Shown piece by piece: positions 16,414 to 23,637 of a stretch of 64,000 nucleotides of DNA. Positions within the stretch are counted from its first letter, which is position 1. The number at the start of each line of letters is the position of its first letter. The stretch spans positions 3,675,001 to 3,739,000 of the forward strand of contig NZ_CP009438.1 of assembly GCF_000761215.1 (NCBI RefSeq), in the 5' to 3' direction. Both the position numbers and the translations under genes were made by a program. This DNA is from Streptomyces glaucescens. GTDB taxonomy: Bacteria > Actinomycetota > Actinomycetes > Streptomycetales > Streptomycetaceae. The notes below the pieces were generated by a model. That model did no database searches. It saw nothing but the letters and a program-made list of their open reading frames with translations, and was not told the DNA's origin.

Positions 16414-17796
16414 GTGGCCAGCAGTCCCCCGTACCCCACGCCTGTCGGCTTCCCCGCTCCCGGGGCGGCCCGGCCCGCACACTGGTGGCGGCGCCCCTGG
16501 GTGCGCTACGGCGCGCTCATCACGCTGCTCGCCCTCTCCGGCCTCGTCATCCTCGCGCTGGTCCGCGAGGAGACCGGCACCGAGGGGTTCCTGGTCGGTC
16601 TGGGCCTCGCGGTCCTGCCCGTCCCGCTGCTCGTCGCCGCGTTCCGCTGGCTGGACCGGGTGGAGCCGGGCCCCTGGCGGAACCTGCTGTTCGCGTTCGC
16701 GTGGGGGGCCTGCGCGGCCGCGCTGATCGCGATCGTCGCCAACAGCTTCGCGACGCGCTGGATAGCGACGGCCACCGCCGACCCGGCGGGCGCGGACACC
16801 CTCGGCGCGACGGTGATAGCGCCGGTCGTGGAGGAGTCCGCGAAGGCCGCGGCGATCCTGCTGCTCTTCCTGTTCCGCAGACGGGACTTCACCGGCATCG
16901 TCGACGGCGTGGTGATAGCCGGGGTGACCGCGACCGGGTTCGCGTTCACCGAGAACATCCTCTACCTCGGCACCGCCTTCGGCACCGACCAGCTGCACGG
17001 CGACAGCGGCATCGCCTCCGTCACCGCCGCCACCTTCTTCGTGCGCGTCGTGATGTCCCCGTTCGCGCACCCCCTGTTCACCGTCCTCACCGGCATCGGT
17101 TTCGGCATCGCGGCCCTGTCCGGGGACCGCGGGCGGCTGCGCCGGGTGCTGCTGCCGCTGTCGGGGCTGCTGCTCGCCATGGGCATGCACGCCTTCTGGA
17201 ACGGTTCGGCGACCTTCGGCGAGTACGGGTTCTTCGCGGTCTACGGCGCCTTCATGGTGCCCGCGTTCGGCATCCTGACCTGGCTGGTGATCTGGACCCG
17301 GCAGCGGGAGCTGCGCACCGTCCGCGAGGAGCTGCCCCCGTATGTGGCCGCGGGCTGGCTCGGCCCGGCGGAGCCCTTCGCGCTCGGCTCGATGCGGGCC
17401 CGCCGGCTGGCCCGCGAGTACGCCGGGCACCACCTCGGCAAGGCGGCCGCCCGCGCGGTCGGCGAGTACGAGGCGTACGCGACGTCGCTGGCGTTCCTCC
17501 GGCACCGGGGACGGCTCGGCCGGGCCGGCACGGACTTCCTCGTCCGGGAACGCGAGCTGCTGCAGGAGCTGTGGCGCCGCCGGGAAGTGGCCCGCCCGGC
17601 CCTGGAGTACGCGGCCCGGGTGACGGCGCCTTTGGTGCCGGTGACGGTGCCGTGGCCGGCCCATGGCCCGGCGCTGCCGCACCCCGCGCACCGGATGCCG
17701 TATCCGGCGCACCGGATGCCGTACCCCGCGCAGCCGGCGCCGTTCGCCGCCGCCCACCCGGCGCCGTATCCGGCCTACAACCCGTACCGGACCTGA
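16414..17796 (+). CDS. PrsW-family intramembrane metalloprotease
   Basis: 460 residues with about eight membrane helices in the first 310. The PrsW signatures are present: EESAK (140-144), FAFTEN (176-181), an in-membrane H219 (SPFAHP) and H259 (GMHAFWNG), the putative zinc ligands and catalytic Glu. The B. subtilis founder performs site-1 cleavage of the anti-sigma factor RsiW; actinobacterial targets are not established. The cytosolic tail (about 310-460) ends in Pro/Tyr/His-rich repeats (PAHRMPYP twice). Two genes encoding possible anti-sigma substrates (7644, 18876) are near, but no link is shown. Confidence 0.85.
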   Translation: MASSPPYPTPVGFPAPGAARPAHWWRRPWVRYGALITLLALSGLVILALVREETGTEGFLVGLGLAVLPVPLLVAAFRWLDRVEPGPWRNLLFAFAWGACAAALIAIVANSFATRWIATATADPAGADTLGATVIAPVVEESAKAAAILLLFLFRRRDFTGIVDGVVIAGVTATGFAFTENILYLGTAFGTDQLHGDSGIASVTAATFFVRVVMSPFAHPLFTVLTGIGFGIAALSGDRGRLRRVLLPLSGLLLAMGMHAFWNGSATFGEYGFFAVYGAFMVPAFGILTWLVIWTRQRELRTVREELPPYVAAGWLGPAEPFALGSMRARRLAREYAGHHLGKAAARAVGEYEAYATSLAFLRHRGRLGRAGTDFLVRERELLQELWRRREVARPALEYAARVTAPLVPVTVPWPAHGPALPHPAHRMPYPAHRMPYPAQPAPFAAAHPAPYPAYNPYRT

Positions 17797-17833
17797 CGCC
17801 CCCGGGCCGCGCCCGCGGGTGCCCTCGGCGGCG

Positions 17834-18778
17834 TCAGGCCGAGGCCTGCGCCAGCAGCGTCAGCTCCTCCTCCGTCAGCCGCAGTCCGGCGACGCCCAGC
17901 AGTGCCGGGAGCTGCTCGGGGGTGCGCGCGGAGGCGATCGGCGCGGCCACGGTCGGCTGCGCGGCGAGCCAGGCCAGGGCGACGGTGGCGACGGGCACGC
18001 CGTGCGCGTCGGCGACGGTGTCGAGCGCGTCGAGCACCCGCCGGCCCCGCTCGCTGTCGAGGTGCTTGCCCGCTCCGGCCGCCCGCGCGCTGTCCACGGC
18101 CGCGCCGGGGCGGTACTTGCCGGTCAGGAAGCCGGACGCCAGCGCGAAGTACGGCACGGCGGCGAGGCCGGCACGCGCGGCCACGTCCTGGAGTTCGCCC
18201 TCGTACGTGTCCCGGGAGACCAGGTTGTAGTGCGGCTGGAGCGCGACGTACCGCGCCAGCCCCTCCCGGTCGGAGAACTCCAGCGAGGCCCGCAGCCGCT
18301 CGGGCGAGATGTTGGAGGCGGCGATGTGGCGCACCTTGCCCGCCCTGACCAGTTCGTCGAGCGCGCCGATGATCTCCTCGACCGGCACCTCGGGCTTGTC
18401 GAAGTGGGTGTAGTAGAGGTCGATGCGGTCGGTGCCGAGGCGGCGCAGGGACGCGTCGGCGGCGGCCTTGATGTTCGCGGCGCTCAGGCCCGGGTACTCG
18501 GGGTGCTGGCTGACCTTGGTGGCGAGGACCACGTCGTCCCGGTTGCCGCGGGCCTTCAGCCAGGCGCCGATGATGGTCTCGGATTCGCCGCCCGTGTTGC
18601 CGTCGGCCCAGGCGGAGTAGGAGTCGGCGGTGTCGACGAAGTTGCCGCCCGCAGCGGTGTAGGCGTCGAGGACGGCGAACGACTGGTCCTGGTCGGCGGT
18701 CCAGCCGAAGACGTTGCCGCCCAGGGAGAGCGGGAAGACCTCGAGATCGGAGGAGCCGAGCTTGCGCAGAGACGTCAT
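17834..18778 (-). CDS. aldo/keto reductase
   Basis: 314 residues of an (alpha/beta)8 NADPH-dependent reductase. The catalytic tetrad is visible as D49 and Y54 (DTADSY), K88 (ATKVS) and H125 (YYTHFD); the RxxGTDRIDLYY strand is typical of the AKR11/YghZ-like group. A TTG at 18790 is in frame, but ATG 18778 (MTSLRKLGSSD) fits the family start. It converges on the PrsW-like gene with a 37-bp gap. Substrate unknown. Confidence 0.88.
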   Translation of the reverse strand: MTSLRKLGSSDLEVFPLSLGGNVFGWTADQDQSFAVLDAYTAAGGNFVDTADSYSAWADGNTGGESETIIGAWLKARGNRDDVVLATKVSQHPEYPGLSAANIKAAADASLRRLGTDRIDLYYTHFDKPEVPVEEIIGALDELVRAGKVRHIAASNISPERLRASLEFSDREGLARYVALQPHYNLVSRDTYEGELQDVAARAGLAAVPYFALASGFLTGKYRPGAAVDSARAAGAGKHLDSERGRRVLDALDTVADAHGVPVATVALAWLAAQPTVAAPIASARTPEQLPALLGVAGLRLTEEELTLLAQASA

Positions 18779-18875
18779 GCCCCGTGTCAACGCGGCCGGG
18801 GGAACCTCGTATTCCGTGGACCGGCAGCCCTGACGTCGGGGGGTGTGCCGTCAGGACCGCCGGGGCTCGGGGGTG

Positions 18876-19919
18876 TCAGGGAGCGAGGCCCTTGTCGCGC
18901 AGCCAGGCCAGCGGGTCGACGCCGCCGCCACCGGGCGTCTTGACCTCCAGGTGCAGGTGCGGCCCGGTCACGTTGCCGGTCGCGCCGACGCGTCCGATGA
19001 CGTCCCCGGTGCTGACCTTCTGGCCGACGCTGACGTTGATCGACGACTGGTGGGCGTAGAGGATCTCGGTGCCGTCGTCGAGGGTGAGGACGGTCTTGTA
19101 GCCGTAGGCCCCGCCCCAGCCGGCCTCGGTGATGGTGCCGGAGTGCACGGCCTTGATGAGGGTGCCGGTGGGCGCGGCGAAGTCGGCGCCCGTGTGGTAG
19201 CCGGAGGACCACATGGAACCGGCCTGGCCGAACTGCGAGGTGATGGTGTACGAGGAGGTCGGCAGCGCGTACTGCCTGGCCAGTTCGGCCAGCCGCTCCG
19301 CCTCGGCCTTCTTGCGGGCCTCCTCCTCCGCCTTCTTCTTCTCGGCGGCGGCCTTCGCCTCGGCTTCCTTCTCCGCCTTCGCGGCGGCCTCCGCGGCCGC
19401 CTGCTCGGCGGCGGCCAGCGCCTGCGCGGTCGCCTTGGCCTCGGCCTGGTCCTGCTGCTGCTCGGCCTGCGCCATGATGCGGGCGCGCAGCGCCTCGCCG
19501 GCGTCGGCGGTGCCCTGCTCGGTCTCCACGGCGGTGACGCCGACGCCGCTCAGCGGGGCGGCGGCGGTCTCGGTCGCCTCGGCCTCGGTGTCGTCGGAGA
19601 TCAGCGAGCCGACGTTCGGCAGATCGGGCATGGAGATGGAGACCGGGGGCTTGCCGGTCTGCGCGGTGGCCATGCCGCCCGCGCCGACGGCGGCGATGAC
19701 TCCGACGCCGAGCACGGTGGAACTGCGGGCGAGTCCGCCGCGCTGCTTGGCGACGCGGTGCCGGCCACGTACGGGGCGAATGGATTCCGCGGTGGGGTTC
19801 CATTCCTCCCACGGGCCCTCGTCGGTGCGCCGACCGCCGTAGACGAAGGTGTCGGCGGGGTCTTCGGTGCGCTGACCGGGGACGTACGGGGCCCCTGGGG
19901 CAGGCCGGTTGGACGCCAC
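18876..19919 (-). CDS. M23-family cell-wall endopeptidase under c-di-AMP riboswitch
   Basis: 347 residues. A cytosolic N terminus rich in Arg/Pro leads into one membrane helix or uncleaved signal anchor (about 66-87). A long Ala/Glu/Lys coiled coil (about 145-215) follows, then an M23 LytM domain (225-345) with zinc ligands H242 and D246 (HTGAD), H290 and HLH at 321-323. All are intact, so it should cleave peptidoglycan cross-links. The coiled coil may serve regulation or targeting, as in NlpD/EnvC-type proteins. GTG 19919 has AAGGAG 9 nt upstream. The leader contains a ydaO-type riboswitch, linking wall turnover to c-di-AMP. Confidence 0.92.
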   Translation of the reverse strand: MASNRPAPGAPYVPGQRTEDPADTFVYGGRRTDEGPWEEWNPTAESIRPVRGRHRVAKQRGGLARSSTVLGVGVIAAVGAGGMATAQTGKPPVSISMPDLPNVGSLISDDTEAEATETAAAPLSGVGVTAVETEQGTADAGEALRARIMAQAEQQQDQAEAKATAQALAAAEQAAAEAAAKAEKEAEAKAAAEKKKAEEEARKKAEAERLAELARQYALPTSSYTITSQFGQAGSMWSSGYHTGADFAAPTGTLIKAVHSGTITEAGWGGAYGYKTVLTLDDGTEILYAHQSSINVSVGQKVSTGDVIGRVGATGNVTGPHLHLEVKTPGGGGVDPLAWLRDKGLAP

Positions 19920-19943
19920 GTGGGCGTGCTCCTTTCCTTCCTT

Positions 19944-20120
19944 CTCGCCTACCGGGTTAGCTGACGGGTTCGGAGCAGGAAGGTCTCCTACGCGCGTAAA
20001 CCAGCCGTGCGGACACGGCTCCTTACGCCCGATTCACCCCAAGTGGTGGTTCCCCGGTTCCCTCGCGGGATTCGGCGCGTGCGCACGGAGCCGCCTCTTG
20101 TGACGGCTGGGACGACCGCG
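19944..20120 (-). promoter_or_regulatory. ydaO/yuaA c-di-AMP riboswitch
   Basis: On the minus strand the leader of the M23 gene contains the conserved ydaO blocks in order: GAGGGAACCGGGGAACCACC, then TTGGGGTGAATCGGGC, a variable GC-rich stem, and CGAACCCGTCAGCTAACC with GGTAGGCGAG at the 3' end (19944). In Streptomyces this class sits upstream of cell-wall hydrolases and turns expression off when c-di-AMP is high. The 5' boundary is approximate. About 10 nt separate its 3' end from the ribosome-binding site. Confidence 0.93.
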
Positions 20121-20135
20121 CTGCGTTATCGGACG

Positions 20136-20162
20136 TTAATAGAACCGAGGGGTGATTTCCAA
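20136..20162 (-). promoter_or_regulatory. candidate promoter of the riboswitch-M23 transcript
   Basis: TTGGAA (20157-20162) and TATTAA (20136-20141) lie just upstream of the riboswitch on the minus strand. The 15-bp spacer is shorter than optimal. The surrounding 20121-20339 is AT-richer than average, holds the inverted pair GTCACC/GGTGAC (20262-20282), and contains no gene. Confidence 0.4.
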
Positions 20163-20339
20163 GCCGTTCAGCTTGATCATTACGGTCCCCTGGGGGGACG
20201 TAGGGCCCATGGACAGCTAAAACCGGGCGAGTTGACCCGCCATCAGTGGTACTTCAGCAGTGTCACCGTTTTTGATGGTGACTCAGATGTTATGCGCAGG
20301 GGGTTCGGCCGATCACCGCACGTGACGGCCCGGGAAACA

Positions 20340-20379
20340 CTCAGGGCCGGAATCCGTGTTCATGGATTCCGGCCCTGAG
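20340..20379 (-). terminator. terminator hairpin after tRNA-fMet
   Basis: A perfect 16-bp stem (20340-20355 with 20364-20379, arm CTCAGGGCCGGAATCC) closes an 8-nt loop, 7 nt beyond the 3' end of the minus-strand tRNA. There is no clear T-tract, as is common for Streptomyces terminators. Confidence 0.75.
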
Positions 20380-20386
20380 CCTTCAG

Positions 20387-20460
20387 TAGCGGGGACAGGA
20401 TTTGAACCTGCGACCTCTGGGTTATGAGCCCAGCGAGCTACCGAGCTGCTCCACCCCGCG
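20387..20460 (-). tRNA. initiator tRNA-fMet (CAU)
   Basis: A 74-nt cloverleaf on the minus strand with anticodon CAT. It has initiator hallmarks: three consecutive G-C pairs at the base of the anticodon stem (GGG...CCC) and an unpaired first acceptor position (C1 opposite U72). CCA is not encoded. A -10-like TACACT (20472-20477) lies upstream. Confidence 0.93.
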
Positions 20461-20623
20461 TCGATGTCTCAAGTGTACGCCATGTTCGGGACGGTCCGCG
20501 CCGGGGTTCCGCGGGGGCCGGGCCACCTGGTTCCCCGGGGGCCAGGATGGAGTAGTAAGGGAGCCGGCGCGCCGGCCCCGCCGACGTCCGCCATGTCTCC
20601 GCCGTCCTCCAGATCGGTTGCCG

Positions 20624-21802
20624 ATGCCCTACCCGTACGTCCTGCTCTCCGCCGCCGTCTCCCTCGACGGCTTCCTGGACGACACCGGCCCCGAACGCCT
20701 CCTCCTCTCCGGCCCCGCCGACTTCGACCGGGTCGACGAGGTCCGGGCGTCCGTCGACGCGATCCTCGTCGGGGCCGGCACGATCCGCACCGACAACCCC
20801 CGGCTGCTGGTGAACTCGCCCGCGCGCCGCGCGGCCCGCACGGCGGCCGGCAGACCGGAGTTCCCCCTCAAGGTCACGGTGAGCGGAACCGGCGACCTGG
20901 ATCCCGGGGCCCAGTTCTGGCACACGGGCGGGGACAAGATCGTCTACACCACCCCCGCGGGCGCCGATCGCCTGCGCGCGGCGGGCATCGCGGACACCGC
21001 GGAAGTGGTCCCCCTGCCCGGTGACTGGGACTGGCGCACGGTCCTCGCGGACCTGCACGACGCACGGGGGGTACGGCGGCTCATGGTCGAGGGCGGCGGC
21101 CAGGTCCACACCCAGCTCCTTCAGCAGGGCCTGGCCGACGAGCTCCAGCTCGCCCTCGCCCCCCTCTTCGTCGGCGCCCCGGACGCCCCCCGCCTCTTCG
21201 GCCCCGGCCGCTACCAGCCGGGCCGCCTCCGCCTGGTGGAGACCCGGCCGGTGGGTGACGTGGTCCTGATGCGCTACGAGCCGACGGCCCCCGGCACCGG
21301 CGCCGTCCCGTCCGCGGCCGACCACCGCTGGCTGGCCCTGGCCTGCGAGCTGGCGGCGCGGTGCCCCCCGTCCTCCTCCGCCTTCAGCGTCGGCGCGGTG
21401 GTGGTCGCCGCCGACGGCACGGAGCTGGCCCGCGGCCACTCCCGGGAGGGCGGCGACCCGGTCGTCCACGCGGAGGAGGCGGCCCTGGCGAAACTCGACC
21501 CCGCGGACCCGCGCCTGCCCGGCGCCACCGTCTACTCCAGCCTGGAGCCCTGCGCCCGCCGCGCCTCCCGGCCCCGCCCCTGCGCCCGCCTGATCCTGGA
21601 CGCGGGCGTGCGCAGGGTCGTGACGGCCTGGCGGGAGCCGGACACGTTCGTGGCCGGGGCGGACGGGGCGGGGGTCCTGACGGCGGCCGGAGCGGACGTC
21701 GTGGTCCTCCCGGAGCACGCGGGGGCGGCGCAGGCCCCGAACCGCCACCTGCTGCCCCGGCCGGGGCGGGACGCACACGCCCCCGGCTCAAGTGAGGTCT
21801 GA
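20624..21802 (+). CDS. RibD-like bifunctional protein with reversed domain order
   Basis: 392 residues. Residues 1-220 are a RibD C-terminal-type pyrimidine reductase domain (AAVSLDGFLDD; ILVGAGTIRTDNPRL, 47-61; VEGGGQVHTQLL, 155-166). Residues 232-350 are a zinc cytidine-deaminase-type domain with HAE (282-284), C310 and C320. Canonical RibD has deaminase first and reductase second, so this is a permuted fusion. The spacing C-x9-C is one residue longer than the usual PCxxxxxxxxC. It could catalyse the second and third steps of riboflavin synthesis or act on a related aminopyrimidine. No other rib genes are nearby. Confidence 0.85.
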   Translation: MPYPYVLLSAAVSLDGFLDDTGPERLLLSGPADFDRVDEVRASVDAILVGAGTIRTDNPRLLVNSPARRAARTAAGRPEFPLKVTVSGTGDLDPGAQFWHTGGDKIVYTTPAGADRLRAAGIADTAEVVPLPGDWDWRTVLADLHDARGVRRLMVEGGGQVHTQLLQQGLADELQLALAPLFVGAPDAPRLFGPGRYQPGRLRLVETRPVGDVVLMRYEPTAPGTGAVPSAADHRWLALACELAARCPPSSSAFSVGAVVVAADGTELARGHSREGGDPVVHAEEAALAKLDPADPRLPGATVYSSLEPCARRASRPRPCARLILDAGVRRVVTAWREPDTFVAGADGAGVLTAAGADVVVLPEHAGAAQAPNRHLLPRPGRDAHAPGSSEV

Positions 21803-21809
21803 GCCGGGG
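21781..21809. terminator. bidirectional hairpin overlapping the RibD-like stop codon
   Basis: A 10-bp perfect stem (21781-21790 with 21800-21809, arm CCCCGGCTCA) encloses the end of the RibD-like gene; its TGA stop lies in the right arm. It also sits 10 nt past the 3' end of the minus-strand tRNA-Lys, so it probably ends both transcripts. Confidence 0.65.
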
Positions 21810-21818
21810 GCGTTCCGG

Positions 21819-21891
21819 TAGGCCCTGTGGGACTCGAACCCACAACCAATGGATTAAAAGTCCACTGCTCTGCCAATTGAGCTAAGGGCCC
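21819..21891 (-). tRNA. tRNA-Lys (UUU)
   Basis: A 73-nt cloverleaf on the minus strand with anticodon TTT in the loop CTTTTAA. The acceptor stem pairs fully apart from a terminal G-U. CCA is not encoded. A -10-like TATGCT (21912-21917) lies upstream on the same strand. Confidence 0.94.
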
Positions 21892-22001
21892 AGGCGTTGT
21901 CCGCCACCCCGAGCATAGCCGGATCGGGCCGTGTCTCCGATCGGGTATCGGGGACACGGCGCGGCCGGGTGGCGCGGGGCGGGGGCGAACCGGCGCGCAG
22001 T

Positions 22002-23513
22002 CTACGAATCGGCGGTTTCCGCCACCGCCGCCCGGTCCCGCTCCGCCCGCAGGAACCAGTGGCGTGCCGAGGCCAGCCACCAGCTCGCGGCGAAGCCCAG
22101 CACGACCAGCACGGCCACCGGCGCGTAGTTGAAGGTCTCCCAGGTGACCGGGGACACCTGCGGCAGCATGAACAGGACGGTGATCACACCGACCCAGCCG
22201 ACCGCCACCACGCCGATGCCCCGGGACCACCGGCCCAGGTGCCAGGGCCCGCGTTCGAAGGCGTCGCCCTTGCGCAGCCGGAGCAGGGTGGGGATGACGT
22301 ACGCGATGTAGAGCCCGATGACGGCGATCGAGGTCACCGCCGCGTAGGCCGTGACGTTGATCAGGTACGGCAGCCCGAGGGCCAGGGCCCCGCCCGCCGC
22401 CAGCCAGACCGCCGCCACCGGCGTGCGGGTGCGCGGGCTGACCGTGTGCCACACGCGGGAGAAGGGCAGCGCGCCGTCGCGGGAGAAGGCGTAGATCATG
22501 CGGCTGTTGGCGGTGACCGACGCCATCCCGCAGAACAGCTGCGCCCCGATGACCACGAGCAGCAGCAGCTTCCCGGCCGTCACGCCCAGCGCGTCGAGCA
22601 GGATCTGCGCGGGCGGGGCGCCGGTCGGGGAGGCGAGGGCGCCCTCGTAGGACTGGATGGCGAAGGTGAAGCCGAGCAGGAGCACGAACCCGGCGATCCA
22701 CGAGGTCCAGATCGACCGGACGATCCCCTTCGGGCCGGCCGTCGACGCGTCGTGCGTCTCCTCGGTCATGTGCGCGGAGGCGTCGTAGCCGGTGAAGGTG
22801 TACTGGGCCATCAGCAGCCCGAGCAGCACCACGTACACCCCGCTGCCCCACCCGGTGTTGTTCACGAACTCGCCGAAGACGAAGGACGCCGGCTGGTGGC
22901 GGTCCGGCACCAGGGCCAGGGCGCCGACGATCACCGCCACGCCCAGCACGTGCCACCACACGCTCACGCTGTTCAGCAGGGCGACGACCCGGACGCCGAA
23001 GGTGTTCAGCAGGCCGTGCAGCAGCAGGATCGCCGCGAACAGCAGGATCGTCCGCCCGGGGGTGACCTCCCAGCCGAACTCCAGGTTCAGGTACGCCCCG
23101 AGGAACGACGCCGCCCCGAAGTCGATCCCGGCGGTCACGGCCACCTGGCCGAGCACGTTGAACCACCCCGTGAACCAGGCCCAGGCCGCCGCGCTGCGCG
23201 CCGGGGCGAGCCGGTGCGCCCAGAAGTACAGGCCCGCCGAGGTGGGGTAGGCGGAGCAGATCTCCGCCATCGCCAGCCCGACGAACAGGGTCATCAGACC
23301 CACGGCCACCCAGCCCCAGGTGATCACCGCGGGGCCGCCGGTGTTCATCCCGAACAGGTAGAGCGTCAGGCAGCCCGACAGGACGGAGATGATCGTGAAG
23401 GAGACCGCGTAGTTGGAGAACGCCGACATGCGGCGAGCGAGCACCTGCGTGTAGCCGAGCTGGGCCAGCCGCTCTTCGTCCGAGGGCCCACCCGCACCGG
23501 GGTTCATTGTCAT
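22002..23513 (-). CDS. APC-superfamily amino acid/GABA-type permease
   Basis: 503 residues with twelve predicted transmembrane helices. The N-terminal GYTQVLARRMSAFSNYAVSF, the TM1 region (ISVLSGCLTLYLFGMNTGGP) and the mid-protein YTFTGYDASAHMTEET motif mark the amino-acid/choline/GABA (ACT/BAT1-like) group. It imports an amino acid or amine with a cation; the substrate is not predictable. No catabolic genes are adjacent. Confidence 0.88.
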   Translation of the reverse strand: MTMNPGAGGPSDEERLAQLGYTQVLARRMSAFSNYAVSFTIISVLSGCLTLYLFGMNTGGPAVITWGWVAVGLMTLFVGLAMAEICSAYPTSAGLYFWAHRLAPARSAAAWAWFTGWFNVLGQVAVTAGIDFGAASFLGAYLNLEFGWEVTPGRTILLFAAILLLHGLLNTFGVRVVALLNSVSVWWHVLGVAVIVGALALVPDRHQPASFVFGEFVNNTGWGSGVYVVLLGLLMAQYTFTGYDASAHMTEETHDASTAGPKGIVRSIWTSWIAGFVLLLGFTFAIQSYEGALASPTGAPPAQILLDALGVTAGKLLLLVVIGAQLFCGMASVTANSRMIYAFSRDGALPFSRVWHTVSPRTRTPVAAVWLAAGGALALGLPYLINVTAYAAVTSIAVIGLYIAYVIPTLLRLRKGDAFERGPWHLGRWSRGIGVVAVGWVGVITVLFMLPQVSPVTWETFNYAPVAVLVVLGFAASWWLASARHWFLRAERDRAAVAETADS

Positions 23514-23580
23514 GCCCCCAGCGATTCCCTCCCCGGAGGCGTGACATGCGTCACAGGCCGACTTCGCCGGGATGGACGAA

Positions 23581-23610
23581 GGGCCCGTACGACCGTAGTC
23601 GTACGGGCCC
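23581..23610 (-). terminator. terminator of the DEAD-box helicase gene
   Basis: A perfect 13-bp stem (arm GGGCCCGTACGAC, 23581-23593 and 23598-23610) with a 4-nt loop lies 28 bp beyond the helicase stop codon, on the way to the permease gene. Confidence 0.75.
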
Positions 23611-23637
23611 TCAGTCGCTCAGGCGCGGTGCGGCGTG

